Under the pieces are notes generated by a model that had not been told where the DNA came from, ran no database searches, and was given only the letters and a program-made list of their open reading frames with translations. A stretch of DNA of 64,000 nt from Enterococcus canis NBRC 100695 (GTDB taxonomy: Bacteria; Bacillota; Bacilli; Lactobacillales; Enterococcaceae). The position numbers and the translations under genes were made by a program. Positions 10,289 to 18,491 of the stretch are shown here, in pieces. The stretch's first letter is position 1. Each line of letters opens with the position of its first letter. The DNA is taken from the NCBI RefSeq assembly GCF_001544375.1, contig NZ_BCQJ01000008.1, positions 27,393 through 91,392 on the forward strand. The letters run 5' to 3'.

Positions 10289-11245
10289 GTGCTGAACTTT
10301 TTAGCGCTGCAAGAAAACCAATTTATCAACCAACATGAGGATACAAAGGATGTCGTGTGGATCTGCGCGGAGCAGCCTACTAAAGAAGAAATCGATTATC
10401 TGATTTCGACTTATCAGTTACCTCATGATTATGTTACCGGGATTCTAGATGATGATGAAAATTCGCGGTTTGAAGGACTTCATCAAAATTCATTGGAGGA
10501 GCCTGCGCTCTTACTATTGCAATACCCCGTGAAAAGTCTCAGTCCTAGCGGATACAACCAACTGAATACTTATCCATTAGCACTGATTATGACAACGAAT
10601 AATAAGGTCATTAGCGTTGCCAACCACCCTGCTGATTTTATTCAAAAAGCCATGAATAGTCAATATGATCTATCAAAGGAACATTTACAAGAAGAAATCG
10701 TCGTACATCTTGCTTGGTTTTTATCGCTTTCCTATAATGACTACTTGAAAACTTTAGGTGAAAAAACTGATAGTTTAGAAAGTGAATTGCAGGTCACTAC
10801 TCAAAATAAACAGCTTTATCAAGTCATGGACTTCCAGAAAAGCCTCGTTTACTTTGAGGCCGCTCTAAAAGCCAATCGAGATGTGTTGGGAGCTCTCTAC
10901 AAAGCTCGGGTGTTTGAAAATTCTCAACAGCATCTCCCCCGTTTACACGATGTCATCGTGGAGACCCGGCAGGCGCTGACTACCACGCAAATTCAAATGC
11001 AGATTGTGGACAAGATCAGCGAAACCTTTTCAGCCATTGTTTCCAATAATCTAAACAACGTCATGAAGATTTTGACTTCTTTGACAATTGTTTTAACTAT
11101 TCCAACGATTATTGGCGGCGTTTTCGGTATGAACGTCAAGCTGCCCTTTGCTAACCGTGAAGATGCCTTTTGGTGGATTTTCATTTTAACTACCATTCTT
11201 TGTGTGCTAGCCATTCGCACATTGAAAAAAAAGAACCTTTTGTAG
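10289..11245 (+). CDS. CorA-family divalent cation (Mg2+) transporter
   Basis: Membrane channel for Mg2+ or a related divalent cation. It has a large cytoplasmic alpha/beta and helical domain followed by two C-terminal membrane helices. The CorA signature GMN is seen as GGVFGMNVKLPF at the end of the first helix. The start is taken as a GTG with GGAGG 8 bases upstream. A longer in-frame TTG at 10247 has no ribosome binding site and would place a TATACT promoter element (10260) inside the coding region. Product 318 residues. It is monocistronic. Confidence 0.92.
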   Translation: MLNFLALQENQFINQHEDTKDVVWICAEQPTKEEIDYLISTYQLPHDYVTGILDDDENSRFEGLHQNSLEEPALLLLQYPVKSLSPSGYNQLNTYPLALIMTTNNKVISVANHPADFIQKAMNSQYDLSKEHLQEEIVVHLAWFLSLSYNDYLKTLGEKTDSLESELQVTTQNKQLYQVMDFQKSLVYFEAALKANRDVLGALYKARVFENSQQHLPRLHDVIVETRQALTTTQIQMQIVDKISETFSAIVSNNLNNVMKILTSLTIVLTIPTIIGGVFGMNVKLPFANREDAFWWIFILTTILCVLAIRTLKKKNLL

Positions 11246-11310
11246 CAACTCTCTTGTGAATTTTGCCAAATCATTGTACACTACTCAATGAGCAAAGGAT
11301 GTGGCATAGC

Positions 11311-11424
11311 ATGAACGATAAAAAAATGAGTCGTTTTCAAAAAATCACAAAAGTAGTCGTCTGGTTAATGCTGATCGTAACTATCGGTTCTGCAATTTTA
11401 GCAGGCATCGCAGCGGTCATGTAG
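11311..11424 (+). CDS. DUF4044 family small membrane protein
   Basis: A 37-residue reading frame: a basic N-terminus (MNDKKMSRFQKITK) and a single hydrophobic helix ending in AAVM. This matches the short DUF4044 proteins of lactic acid bacteria, with the typical ITKVVVWLMLI run. An AAAGGA element lies about 12 bases upstream and a strong terminator follows within 25 bp. The function is unknown. It may be cotranscribed with the CorA gene 65 bp upstream. Confidence 0.75.
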   Translation: MNDKKMSRFQKITKVVVWLMLIVTIGSAILAGIAAVM

Positions 11425-11444
11425 TAACGCCTGTAAGCAACAAA

Positions 11445-11497
11445 AATACCCAAACACTAGCAATTCCTCGATAGTTGCCAGTGTTTGGGTATTTTTT
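11445..11497. terminator. Bidirectional rho-independent terminator
   Basis: Arms AATACCCAAACACT and AGTGTTTGGGTATT flank a short loop, with T-rich tails on both strands. It serves the DUF4044 gene on the plus strand and the DUF2187-like gene on the minus strand. Confidence 0.9.
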
Positions 11498-11509
11498 AGT
11501 TATACAGAA

Positions 11510-11758
11510 CTAATGATCTGATTCGACTTTCTGTAGCTTTTTATAGTTGATCAAGACCACACCATTACTTTGATTGACTAATTCAGCATTGTCACGTGTT
11601 TCATCTATCTCTACAACAGCTGAATTTTTTAGTTGCTTTGCGACCCGCCCCGTTTGCGGACGGCCATAGACGGTGAAAGTCACAGGTGTATCGACACTGA
11701 AGGCTTTACCCAGGTCTGATGGCCCAACATCCGGAGTTTTTCTTCCAAAAGTTGCCAT
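11510..11758 (-). CDS. Small conserved protein, DUF2187-like
   Basis: An 82-residue soluble protein. The central part (TFTVYGRPQTGRVAKQLKN, then NGVVLINYKKLQKV) reads like the short all-beta DUF2187 fold, with a G-x-V core, a Ser/Val strand and a terminal NYKKL segment. The assignment rests on pattern only, and the function is unknown. GAAGG precedes the ATG. It is a single gene ending at the shared terminator. Confidence 0.6.
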   Translation of the reverse strand: MATFGRKTPDVGPSDLGKAFSVDTPVTFTVYGRPQTGRVAKQLKNSAVVEIDETRDNAELVNQSNGVVLINYKKLQKVESDH

Positions 11759-11879
11759 AAAAAACCTTCCTTTCTCCTATAGCTTATCACAAATATCAAA
11801 ATAAAACACATGTTTTGAAAAAAGCATCTTTTTTACTTTACATTTTTCAAGATTCATTTTATAATTCTTTTTGTGTTTC

Positions 11880-11952
11880 GCCAACTTAGCTCAGTAGGTA
11901 GAGCAACGCACTCGTAACGCGTAGGTCACAGGTTCGATCCCTGCAGTTGGCA
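11880..11952 (+). tRNA. tRNA-Thr (anticodon CGU)
   Basis: A 73-nt cloverleaf: acceptor GCCAACT pairs with AGTTGGC, D arm GCTC/GAGC, anticodon loop CTCGTAA with CGT at its centre, and T arm CAGG-TTCGATC-CCTG. CCA is not encoded. The lowest anticodon-stem pair is an A-C mismatch. It stands alone rather than in a tRNA cluster and is followed by its own terminator. Confidence 0.92.
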
Positions 11953-11958
11953 TAGCTA

Positions 11959-11989
11959 GAAACCTTGATGAATCAAGGTTTCTTTTTTT
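11959..11989 (+). terminator. Terminator of tRNA-Thr
   Basis: Perfect 11-bp arms GAAACCTTGAT and ATCAAGGTTTC with a two-base centre, followed by a run of seven T. Confidence 0.92.
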
Positions 11990-12030
11990 ATGTATTTGAC
12001 CTAAATTCCATTTTGGGGCAGAGATTTATG

Positions 12031-12058
12031 ATTACTATGAATAGATTACTATGAATAG
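12031..12058. repeat. Two tandem copies of a 14-bp unit
   Basis: ATTACTATGAATAG occurs twice head to tail, with a partial third copy (ATTATT). It lies in the non-coding gap between the tRNA terminator and the SOS promoter. No role is visible. Confidence 0.7.
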
Positions 12059-12116
12059 ATTATTCGCTAGCTACTAGCAGGATTCACCTTTGCTCTTCCT
12101 AACGCTTCTCTGTACC

Positions 12117-12143
12117 AGCTCGCTTTTTAAGCGGGCTTTTTTC
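12117..12143 (+). terminator. Terminator-like hairpin without an obvious gene
   Basis: Arms AGCTCGCTT and AAGCGGGCT with a 3-nt loop and six T. No reading frame ends before it, so it could end a small untranslated RNA covering about 12030-12140, or be a relic. Confidence 0.45.
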
Positions 12144-12207
12144 ATACGCTAGCTTACTATGCCACAAACACTAGCTTAATTTTTTGTCCGCTTCCTAGTT
12201 CGCACGC

Positions 12208-12236
12208 TTTACAAATCGAACGTTTGTTCGTATAAT
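12208..12236 (+). promoter_or_regulatory. Sigma-A promoter with a LexA (SOS) box in the spacer
   Basis: TTTACA (12208-12213), a 17-bp spacer and TATAAT (12231-12236) form a near-ideal promoter. The spacer ends with CGAACGTTTGTTCG (12217-12230), which fits the Gram-positive LexA/DinR consensus CGAAC-N4-GTTCG. A repressor bound there would block RNA polymerase. Confidence 0.88.
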
Positions 12237-12254
12237 AAAAGTGAGGTGAGAATA

Positions 12255-12527
12255 ATGGAACAGCTTGTGGGCACAATCTCAAAATTAAAGATTCTTCAAT
12301 ATAGCTCCCGGCCATTAGTACGCTTTACTTTAGCCGGACGTAGTTGTTTGATTGCACAGCATTCCCTGAATTTCTTGGCAGATGCCACGGAAGGTAGTCA
12401 TGTCGCTTTGCAAGGTGTCAGCAATGCTCGCGGACAATTTGTCGTTAAACAGTACCGAATCTTGGGAGAGTCTATGATTCGCTACGAATTTGCACATTCC
12501 CGCTATCCGCATAAAAATCGTTCGTAG
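12255..12527 (+). CDS. Small SOS-controlled protein, OB-fold-like (SSB-like), function unknown
   Basis: A 90-residue protein not recognised by name. The order of strands (VGTISKLKIL, then VRFTLAGRSCLIA, then GSHVALQGVSNARGQFVVKQYRIL) resembles a compact OB fold like the core of single-strand DNA-binding proteins: an opening G-x-(I/V) strand, a central F-x-L strand, and a G-x-x-V-x-(L/V)-x-G block near the end. The similarity is inferred by eye. The start is the ATG behind GAGGTGA. Its promoter holds a LexA box, so it is probably induced by DNA damage. It is monocistronic, ending at the terminator at 12575. Confidence 0.72.
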   Translation: MEQLVGTISKLKILQYSSRPLVRFTLAGRSCLIAQHSLNFLADATEGSHVALQGVSNARGQFVVKQYRILGESMIRYEFAHSRYPHKNRS

Positions 12528-12574
12528 CTTCTTACTTAGTTGCGCCCGTTACTTTAAAATATAAATCTACTACA

Positions 12575-12612
12575 AAAATCTCCACACAACTTTTAAGTCG
12601 TGTGGAGATTTT
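12575..12612. terminator. Bidirectional terminator
   Basis: Perfect arms AAAATCTCCACAC and GTGTGGAGATTTT, usable in both directions: for the SOS gene (plus) and the LysM gene (minus). Confidence 0.92.
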
Positions 12613-12626
12613 GCTTTATTTCAATT

Positions 12627-13256
12627 TTACCAGTTCGTATATACGTCGATACCATTATGGCCGACACCATTATCATAGACTTTATAAGCGCCTAATGATG
12701 ATTCACCGGTTGAACCTTTTGCTTGATTGTCGCTGGCTACAACGATATAGCCATCCGCATCACGGATTGTGCCATCAGCTGCCACATGACGCCCAGGAAT
12801 ATTCAAGCCACCACCAGGTAGAACTTGTTGTGAATAGTAGGTTTCATAAACACCATTGTAATAATTAACACCATCCACTGGGTTCAATACACCAGAACCA
12901 GATGTCGGTTGACTAACTGCTTCTGTCGCTGCAACTTCTGTTGTTTCTTCTGCAGCTGGTTGAGCTGGTTGGCTCGCTTCTTCAGCTGGCGCTGCTGTTG
13001 CAACTTCTTCAGTAGTTTCTTTAACAGGCGCTTCGTCACTAGCAACGACTAACGTATCCCCATCAAAAATCAAATCTGGGTTAGTGATTTGTGGGTTCCA
13101 CCCCAACAAGGAGTCGATGGTAGTACCATATTCAATGGATAAAGAAGATAGTGAATCTCCTGGTTGGACAACATGAGTTTGTTCTGCAGCAAAAGCGGCA
13201 TTACCGCCTAATAAAAATCCTGCGCCGACAGCTAACGTAAAAATAAATTTCTTCAA
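12627..13256 (-). CDS. Secreted LysM-domain cell-wall protein
   Basis: Exported protein that should bind peptidoglycan. The chosen start is a TTG with AGAGAGGA upstream, which yields a clean signal peptide (KKF, hydrophobic core, cut after AFA). One LysM domain follows (about residues 27-72, THVVQPGDSLSSLS), then an Ala/Glu/Pro/Thr linker, then a 75-residue C-terminal domain with LGAYKVYDNG and GIDVYTNW. That domain has some likeness to 3D/double-psi beta-barrel domains of muralytic proteins, but no catalytic residue can be assigned. 209 residues. Confidence 0.8.
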   Translation of the reverse strand: MKKFIFTLAVGAGFLLGGNAAFAAEQTHVVQPGDSLSSLSIEYGTTIDSLLGWNPQITNPDLIFDGDTLVVASDEAPVKETTEEVATAAPAEEASQPAQPAAEETTEVAATEAVSQPTSGSGVLNPVDGVNYYNGVYETYYSQQVLPGGGLNIPGRHVAADGTIRDADGYIVVASDNQAKGSTGESSLGAYKVYDNGVGHNGIDVYTNW

Positions 13257-13405
13257 GTGAAAAAATCCTCTCTTTTCGGTATTTGTGGTACGAGTCTTAG
13301 AATACTGTTTCAATGTTTCAAGACAATTGCAATTCCATTGAAAAATGTCATTAATCTCGTAACAAAAGATTACAAAAAAGTGCAAGAAAAGTCTGACAAA
13401 AACCG

Positions 13406-13423
13406 CTAAATACCGCTATTTAG
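13406..13423. repeat. Inverted repeat upstream of the LysM gene
   Basis: CTAAATA-CCGC-TATTTAG lies in the leader of the LysM gene about 150 bp before its start. It may be an operator or a leader hairpin. Confidence 0.5.
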
Positions 13424-13471
13424 GCGATTAAATCGTTTTCTAAAAACCTAGTTTTTTTAAATTTCAATTTA

Positions 13472-13536
13472 ACAAAAAAAGAACTGCAGCAACCATTTTT
13501 TGAGATTTTTACTCAAAGGTTGAGGCAATTCTTTTA
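13472..13536 (-). terminator. Terminator of the YxeA-family gene
   Basis: An imperfect long hairpin read on the minus strand (AAAGAATTGCCTCAACC pairing with GGTTGCTGCAGTTCTTT) with GAG/CTC inner pairs, followed by a T-rich tract. Confidence 0.75.
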
Positions 13537-13538
13537 AT

Positions 13539-13931
13539 TTACAGGCCTATTTTTGATTGAATTTCGGCTGGCACTTCCGTATTTTTGATCGTCCAGGGAC
13601 CTTTGACGACTCTTTTTTCTGAAACAGAGGCTTTAATAACTGAATTGGGTTGTAGTGGTTTAGGATCCACTCCATCTACTTCAAAGGACATTTCTCGCAC
13701 TTTTCCATCCTTAGTAACCCCTGACAATTGGTAATGGTATGTATAAAGCTGAACACCGTCTTCTTTAATTAACTCCCCCGAATCACTCTTCAGCTCTTTT
13801 TTCTCAGGAACTTGTTCCGGTACTACCGCATAGGTATCCGTACCTACATAGGTACTTTCGTAATAATGGTAGCCTTGATAGCCTAGAAACGCGACAACAA
13901 TGACCGCGACTACTGCAATAATTTTCTTCAT
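13539..13931 (-). CDS. YxeA family (DUF1093) secreted or anchored protein
   Basis: A 130-residue protein with a basic start, a hydrophobic signal or anchor (IIAVVAVIVVAFLGYQG) and a beta-rich domain with the family pattern YYESTYVGTDTYAVV and, later, VKGPWTIKNTEVP. YxeA proteins are small exported proteins of unknown role. The start is the second in-frame ATG, because the first abuts GGAG with no spacing. It has its own terminator and is not linked to neighbours. Confidence 0.82.
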   Translation of the reverse strand: MKKIIAVVAVIVVAFLGYQGYHYYESTYVGTDTYAVVPEQVPEKKELKSDSGELIKEDGVQLYTYHYQLSGVTKDGKVREMSFEVDGVDPKPLQPNSVIKASVSEKRVVKGPWTIKNTEVPAEIQSKIGL

Positions 13932-14035
13932 CTTGTTTATCATCTCCTATTAAAGTAGTCTATACCTCTCGCTTTAAAATTGCACGAACAGGCGACTAAG
14001 GATAAACGAACATTTTTGAAAGGTCCATGCCGCAA

Positions 14036-14080
14036 ACAAAAAACCTTTCTTATGAGTAAACTAGCTCCCATAAGAAAGGT
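14036..14080 (-). terminator. Terminator of glyA
   Basis: Perfect 12-bp arms ACCTTTCTTATG and CATAAGAAAGGT followed on the minus strand by six T. Confidence 0.92.
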
Positions 14081-14086
14081 ATCGAA

Positions 14087-15331
14087 TTAATTTTCAGGAT
14101 ACAATGGATATTTCGCGGTTAGAGCTTGGACTTCTTGGCGAACTTCGTCCATTTTAGCCGGCTCTGCGTGTTCCCGTAATGCTTTGACGATCAATTTGGC
14201 CACTTCTACGGCGTCTTCTTCTTTGAAACCGCGGCTGGTGATGGCTGGTGTCCCGACACGAATCCCGCTTGTTTTGAAAGGACTCAGTGTTTCAAACGGA
14301 ATACTATTTTTGTTCACCGTAATATTGACGCTATCTAAAATATTTTCAGCCTCTTTCCCATTTAGGTCAAAGCCGGTAACATCAATCAGCAACAAATGAT
14401 TATCCGTTGCACCACTAATCAGACGAGCCTCTGGTGCCTGGTTGAAGACCTTCGCCATCGCCTGTGCATTTTGTATCACTTGCTGACTATATTCTTTAAA
14501 GTCAGGCGTCATGGCTTCTTTAAAAGCGACTGCTTTAGCAGCAATCACATGCTCCAAAGGTCCCCCTTGAATCCCAGGGAAAACACTGCTGTTGATTTTT
14601 TTCGCTAACTCATCATCATTCGTTAAAATTAGGCCGCCTCGTGGGCCTCTTAACGTCTTATGCGTGGTAGACGTCACGATATCAGCATACGGCATAGGGT
14701 TGGGATGCAGGCCGCTGGCCACTAGCCCTGCGATGTGTGCCATGTCTACCATTAAACGAGCGCCCACTTCATCCGCAATTTCACGGAATTTAGCAAAATC
14801 AATGGTACGGGAGTAAGCACTAGCACCTGCAACGATTAGTTTAGGCTGGTGTTCTCGAGCTAAAATTCGCACCACATTATAGTCAATAACTTCAGTTGTT
14901 GGATCGACCCCGTAGCTGACAAAGTGATAGGTTTTCCCACTAAAATTGACGGGAGAACCATGGGTCAAGTGACCACCAGCTGAAAGATCCATCCCTAATA
15001 CTGTATCACCAGGCTCAATTAACGCCAGATAAGCAGCCGTATTGGCTTGTGACCCAGAATGGGGTTGGACGTTAGCAAACTTAGCGTCAAAAAGTTCCTT
15101 GGCGCGGTCGATTGCCAGATTTTCCACCACATCAATAAATTCGCAGCCACCATAATAGCGACGGCCAGGATAACCTTCTGCATATTTGTTCGTCAAAATA
15201 CTGCCTTGTGCTGCCATTACCGCCTTAGAAACAACATTTTCAGAAGCAATCAATTCCAAGTTGCCTTCTTGTCGCTTCGTTTCTTTTTCGATTGCGACCC
15301 ATAAATCCGGATCAAATGCTTTATAATCCAT
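14087..15331 (-). CDS. glyA: Serine hydroxymethyltransferase
   Basis: PLP enzyme that interconverts serine and glycine and charges tetrahydrofolate with one-carbon units. The full-length family pattern is present: [28 protein letters not shown], and the PLP lysine at K225 in [14 protein letters not shown]. At 414 residues it is standard. It lies 59 bp after tsaC and ends at a strong terminator, closing the tdk-prfA-prmC-tsaC-glyA group also known from other Firmicutes. Confidence 0.98.
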   Translation of the reverse strand: MDYKAFDPDLWVAIEKETKRQEGNLELIASENVVSKAVMAAQGSILTNKYAEGYPGRRYYGGCEFIDVVENLAIDRAKELFDAKFANVQPHSGSQANTAAYLALIEPGDTVLGMDLSAGGHLTHGSPVNFSGKTYHFVSYGVDPTTEVIDYNVVRILAREHQPKLIVAGASAYSRTIDFAKFREIADEVGARLMVDMAHIAGLVASGLHPNPMPYADIVTSTTHKTLRGPRGGLILTNDDELAKKINSSVFPGIQGGPLEHVIAAKAVAFKEAMTPDFKEYSQQVIQNAQAMAKVFNQAPEARLISGATDNHLLLIDVTGFDLNGKEAENILDSVNITVNKNSIPFETLSPFKTSGIRVGTPAITSRGFKEEDAVEVAKLIVKALREHAEPAKMDEVRQEVQALTAKYPLYPEN

Positions 15332-15390
15332 GCCAACACCTCATTTTCCTTTTTTATGATTGTATCATAGCTCTTCTAAAAAGGAAGACT

Positions 15391-16404
15391 TCAGGTTCCA
15401 CTAGTAAAAAAATTTCCTGAGGCGGCTTTCTTCAAACGATTCATATAGGCGACACCCATGCCTTGTTCAGCAAAGCCTTGTACAAATAGGACGTCAATAG
15501 GCTGCTCATCAAAATAACGTAGCCCAGCAAACAAGCGTTGCGCAGCGGTTGCGACATCGTTGTCAGTGGTTAATTCAAAATGAGGCACTGCTGGAAAAGC
15601 AGCAATCACTGCTTGATCGGCTAAAATACCAGGACGTTGCTGTCTTGCAGCCGCCCAGGCTAGCGCTGCCTGCCAATCAGCTCCTTCTACTATTTGCACC
15701 GGTACTTGTGGGGCATAGTGCCGATATTTCATGCCTGGCGCTTTTGGTACTTCTTCAGCGCTAACGAGATGACCGTCGATTGCTACGGGACCAATCACTG
15801 CCGCTAAAGCTTCTTCAGTAATGGCTCCTGGTCGTAAAATCATGGGTACTGCTTGAGAAAGATCCAGAACGGTCGATTCCACGCCGATTTCAGTCGAACC
15901 ATCATCTAGAACGCCCGCAATTTTACCTTTCAAATCATGATAGACATGCTCAGCCGTAGTAGGGCTAGGTTTACCAGAAGTATTTGCGCTAGGACCGACA
16001 ATTGGTCTACCGCTTTGTGCAATTAGGGCCAAGGTTTTTTTGTTATTTGGCATACGAAAAGCTGCTGTGGATAAACCACCCGTCACCACTGCCGGTAATG
16101 TGCCTGGTTTGATTGGAAAAATCAAAGTCAACGGTCCCGGCCAGAAAGTTTCGACTAATTTTTCGGTAATTACTGGAAAGTTATCCACAAACGCTTTCAC
16201 TTGCTCAAAGGACGAAACGTGAACAATCAGCGGATTGTCACTGGGACGTCCTTTGGCCGCATAAACCTGCTTGACCGCTGCTTCATTTTGCGCGTCAGCA
16301 CCCAATCCATAGACCGTTTCCGTGGGAAAGGCCACCAACTGACCAGCTTTGATTGCAGCTACCGCTTCTGACAATTCATCTGCTTGATAAATTTTTGTAT
16401 CCAC
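15391..16404 (-). CDS. tsaC: Threonylcarbamoyl-AMP synthase (Sua5/YwlC type)
   Basis: Makes threonylcarbamoyl-adenylate from threonine, bicarbonate and ATP for the t6A37 modification of ANN-decoding tRNAs. An N-terminal YrdC domain (GQLVAFPTETVYGLGADA; KGRPSDNPLIVH; GPSANTSGKPSPT) is followed by the C-terminal Sua5 domain joined by the APGMKYRHYAP linker. At 337 residues it is the two-domain Sua5 form (B. subtilis YwlC). The start is GTG behind AGGGTG, and this GTG lies inside a DnaA-box-like 9-mer. Confidence 0.94.
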   Translation of the reverse strand: MDTKIYQADELSEAVAAIKAGQLVAFPTETVYGLGADAQNEAAVKQVYAAKGRPSDNPLIVHVSSFEQVKAFVDNFPVITEKLVETFWPGPLTLIFPIKPGTLPAVVTGGLSTAAFRMPNNKKTLALIAQSGRPIVGPSANTSGKPSPTTAEHVYHDLKGKIAGVLDDGSTEIGVESTVLDLSQAVPMILRPGAITEEALAAVIGPVAIDGHLVSAEEVPKAPGMKYRHYAPQVPVQIVEGADWQAALAWAAARQQRPGILADQAVIAAFPAVPHFELTTDNDVATAAQRLFAGLRYFDEQPIDVLFVQGFAEQGMGVAYMNRLKKAASGNFFTSGT

Positions 16405-16594
16405 AGTTTATTCACACCCTTTTTTTCTTAAAATCTTGATTTTATCCACTTTTCAACAAAGTTATCCACGAACTGTGGACAATTCATTTGTCAATAGTGG
16501 ATAACTCTGTTGATAACCTCTTTTATGGTAATAAATCCCGTTGTTATCCTGTTCTTTTATTTTTTAAATGGGGATTAAAAAATTTTTATCCACA
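16397..16594. promoter_or_regulatory. DnaA-box cluster between tsaC and prmC
   Basis: Eight 9-mers within 198 bp match TTATCCACA with at most one mismatch. On the plus strand they are at 16397 (GTATCCACA), 16408 (TTATTCACA), 16442 (TTATCCACT), 16462 (TTATCCACG) and 16586 (TTATCCACA, perfect). On the minus strand they are at 16474-16482 (TTGTCCACA), 16496-16504 (TTATCCACT) and 16508-16516 (TTATCAACA). The gap is non-coding and AT-rich. The outermost boxes overlap the tsaC start and the prmC stop. Confidence 0.85.
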
Positions 16595-17422
16595 ATTCCC
16601 CACTTGAATCATTCGGTCATGTCCGGATAGGTCTTGATGCAGTTGTACTTTTTTGTCAGGAAAGGCTGCTTCAAACAACGCTTTGACAGCGGCCCCTTGC
16701 TGATAGCCAATCTCTAAAAAGATTTGACCGTTAACTGATAATTTTTGCTGTGCCTCTTGGGCAATTTGCCGGTAAATAGCTAAGCCATTATCCTCAGCAA
16801 AGAGCGCCATTTTGGGCTCAAACTTTCGCACACTGGCATCCATCTCCCGCCACTCATCTGCGGCAATATAAGGCGGATTTGACACGATGACATCCACTTC
16901 ATTGACAGCACCTAAAACGTCGCTTGCTAAAAAACGCACGTCAGCGGCTAATTGGCGGGCATTTTCCTCGGCGACAGCTAGCGCCTCAGTAGAAAGGTCC
17001 ACCGCCGTCACTTGCCAATTTGGTCGCGCCAACTTTAAGGAGATGGCAATAACACCGGTGCCAGTACCGATATCCACTACACGTAATTGTTCATCAGACA
17101 CCTGTGCCAGCACCAACTCCACCAATTCTTCTGTTTCAGGACGCGGAATCAAGGTCGCTGGTGTCACTTGAAACTGGCGACCGTAAAATTCTTCAAAGCC
17201 TAATAAATACTGAGGTGGGACATCCTTTAGTAAGGCTTCGGTATCTTGCTCCACCTGCGCGATTTCTTCAGGAGAAATTGCGGCTTTCATCTGCAAAAGC
17301 CAATCAGTTTTTGACCAACCTTTACGTCCTAAAAAGACAAATAGAATAGCGGCCCCTTCTTTTCCTTGACTGGTTAAAAAAGAAGAAGCCCTATTCAGGA
17401 CTTCATAATAGGTTTTAGCCAT
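16586..17422 (-). CDS. prmC: Release factor glutamine methyltransferase
   Basis: Methylates the glutamine of the GGQ motif in release factors RF1 and RF2. SAM-binding motif [15 protein letters not shown] (residues 115-129) and the catalytic NPPY (182-185) are intact, and the N-terminal helical domain is present. At 278 residues it is standard. It overlaps prfA, whose product is its substrate, by 8 bp, so the two are translationally coupled. Confidence 0.96.
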   Translation of the reverse strand: MAKTYYEVLNRASSFLTSQGKEGAAILFVFLGRKGWSKTDWLLQMKAAISPEEIAQVEQDTEALLKDVPPQYLLGFEEFYGRQFQVTPATLIPRPETEELVELVLAQVSDEQLRVVDIGTGTGVIAISLKLARPNWQVTAVDLSTEALAVAEENARQLAADVRFLASDVLGAVNEVDVIVSNPPYIAADEWREMDASVRKFEPKMALFAEDNGLAIYRQIAQEAQQKLSVNGQIFLEIGYQQGAAVKALFEAAFPDKKVQLHQDLSGHDRMIQVGNCG

Positions 17423-18488
17423 TTTGCATTTCTTCTAGCTTACTGGTTTGATCATACAGAATCAATGCGTCGATGATTTCATCCAGTTTTCCAGCCAAGA
17501 TTTGGTCTAATTTTTGGATGGTCAAGCCGATACGATGATCGGTCACACGGTTTTGCGGGAAGTTATAGGTCCGAATCCGTTCTGAACGATCGCCAGTCCC
17601 CACAGCTGATTTTCGGTTAGCGTCATATTCACTTTGCGCTTCTTGTTGAATTTGGTCATAAACCCGTGCCCGTAAGACTTTCATGGCCTTTTCACGGTTT
17701 TTCAATTGCGAACGTTCATCCTGCATTGCCACAACAATCCCCGTTGGAATGTGCGTCAAGCGGACTGCTGAGGCCGTCTTATTGACGTGCTGACCACCGG
17801 CACCAGAGGCATGATAAATATCCGTCCGAATATCTTTGTCTTCAATATCGATTTCAACTTCTTCGGCTTCAGGCATCACGACTACGGTGGCAGTTGATGT
17901 ATGGATACGTCCTTGTGATTCAGTTGAAGGTACCCGTTGCACGCGGTGCGCGCCACTTTCGTACTTCAATTTTGAAAAGACACTTTCCCCCGTAATCATC
18001 ATGATAACTTCTTTATAGCCGCCGATTCCTGTCACATTAGCTTCTAGAACCTCAGTCCGCCAGCCTTGGCTTTCTGCGTATTTTTGGTACATATTAAAGA
18101 GGTCGCCAGCAAACAACGCTGCTTCGTCCCCACCGGCTGCTCCTCGAATTTCCATGATAATATTTTTATCATCATTGGGGTCTTTTGGTAATAGCAAAAT
18201 CTTGATGCGGTCTTCTAAAACTTCTTTTTCCTTTTTCAAGTCAGAAAGTTCTTCTTTAGCCATTTCTGCCATCTCAGGGTCCAAGTTTTCTCCTAGTAAT
18301 TCTTCAGCATCCTTGATTCCTTGGACGACTTCCTTATAGCGACGGTAAACCTCCACCGTTTCCCGGGTATTGGCCTCTTCTTTTGATAATTCCATAAACC
18401 GTTTCGTGTCTGAAATGACTGCAGGATCGCTTAGCAATTCACCTAGTTCTTCATAACGGTCTTCAATTGATTGTAACTGATCGTACAT
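17415..18488 (-). CDS. prfA: Peptide chain release factor 1
   Basis: Class I release factor that reads UAA and UAG. The codon-recognition tripeptide is P187-S-T189 in [12 protein letters not shown], and the catalytic GGQ is at 231-233 in [13 protein letters not shown]. The length of 357 is normal. It lies 3 bp behind tdk and overlaps prmC. The PxT tripeptide rather than SPF identifies RF1 and not RF2. Confidence 0.98.
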   Translation of the reverse strand: MYDQLQSIEDRYEELGELLSDPAVISDTKRFMELSKEEANTRETVEVYRRYKEVVQGIKDAEELLGENLDPEMAEMAKEELSDLKKEKEVLEDRIKILLLPKDPNDDKNIIMEIRGAAGGDEAALFAGDLFNMYQKYAESQGWRTEVLEANVTGIGGYKEVIMMITGESVFSKLKYESGAHRVQRVPSTESQGRIHTSTATVVVMPEAEEVEIDIEDKDIRTDIYHASGAGGQHVNKTASAVRLTHIPTGIVVAMQDERSQLKNREKAMKVLRARVYDQIQQEAQSEYDANRKSAVGTGDRSERIRTYNFPQNRVTDHRIGLTIQKLDQILAGKLDEIIDALILYDQTSKLEEMQNG

Positions 18489-18491
18489 AGG

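Noticed and set aside
12031..12058. CRISPR-like repeat
   Set aside because: Only two tandem copies with no spacer; not a CRISPR array, and no cas genes are present in the window.
13360..13380. WalR/VicR-like direct repeat (TGTAAT and TGTTAC) upstream of the LysM gene
   Set aside because: The spacing between half-sites is 4 bases, where the consensus needs 5, so the site is not convincing.
14184..15304. Several plus-strand frames of 70-81 codons opposite glyA
   Set aside because: They overlap a strongly conserved gene, have no start signals and show no family pattern.
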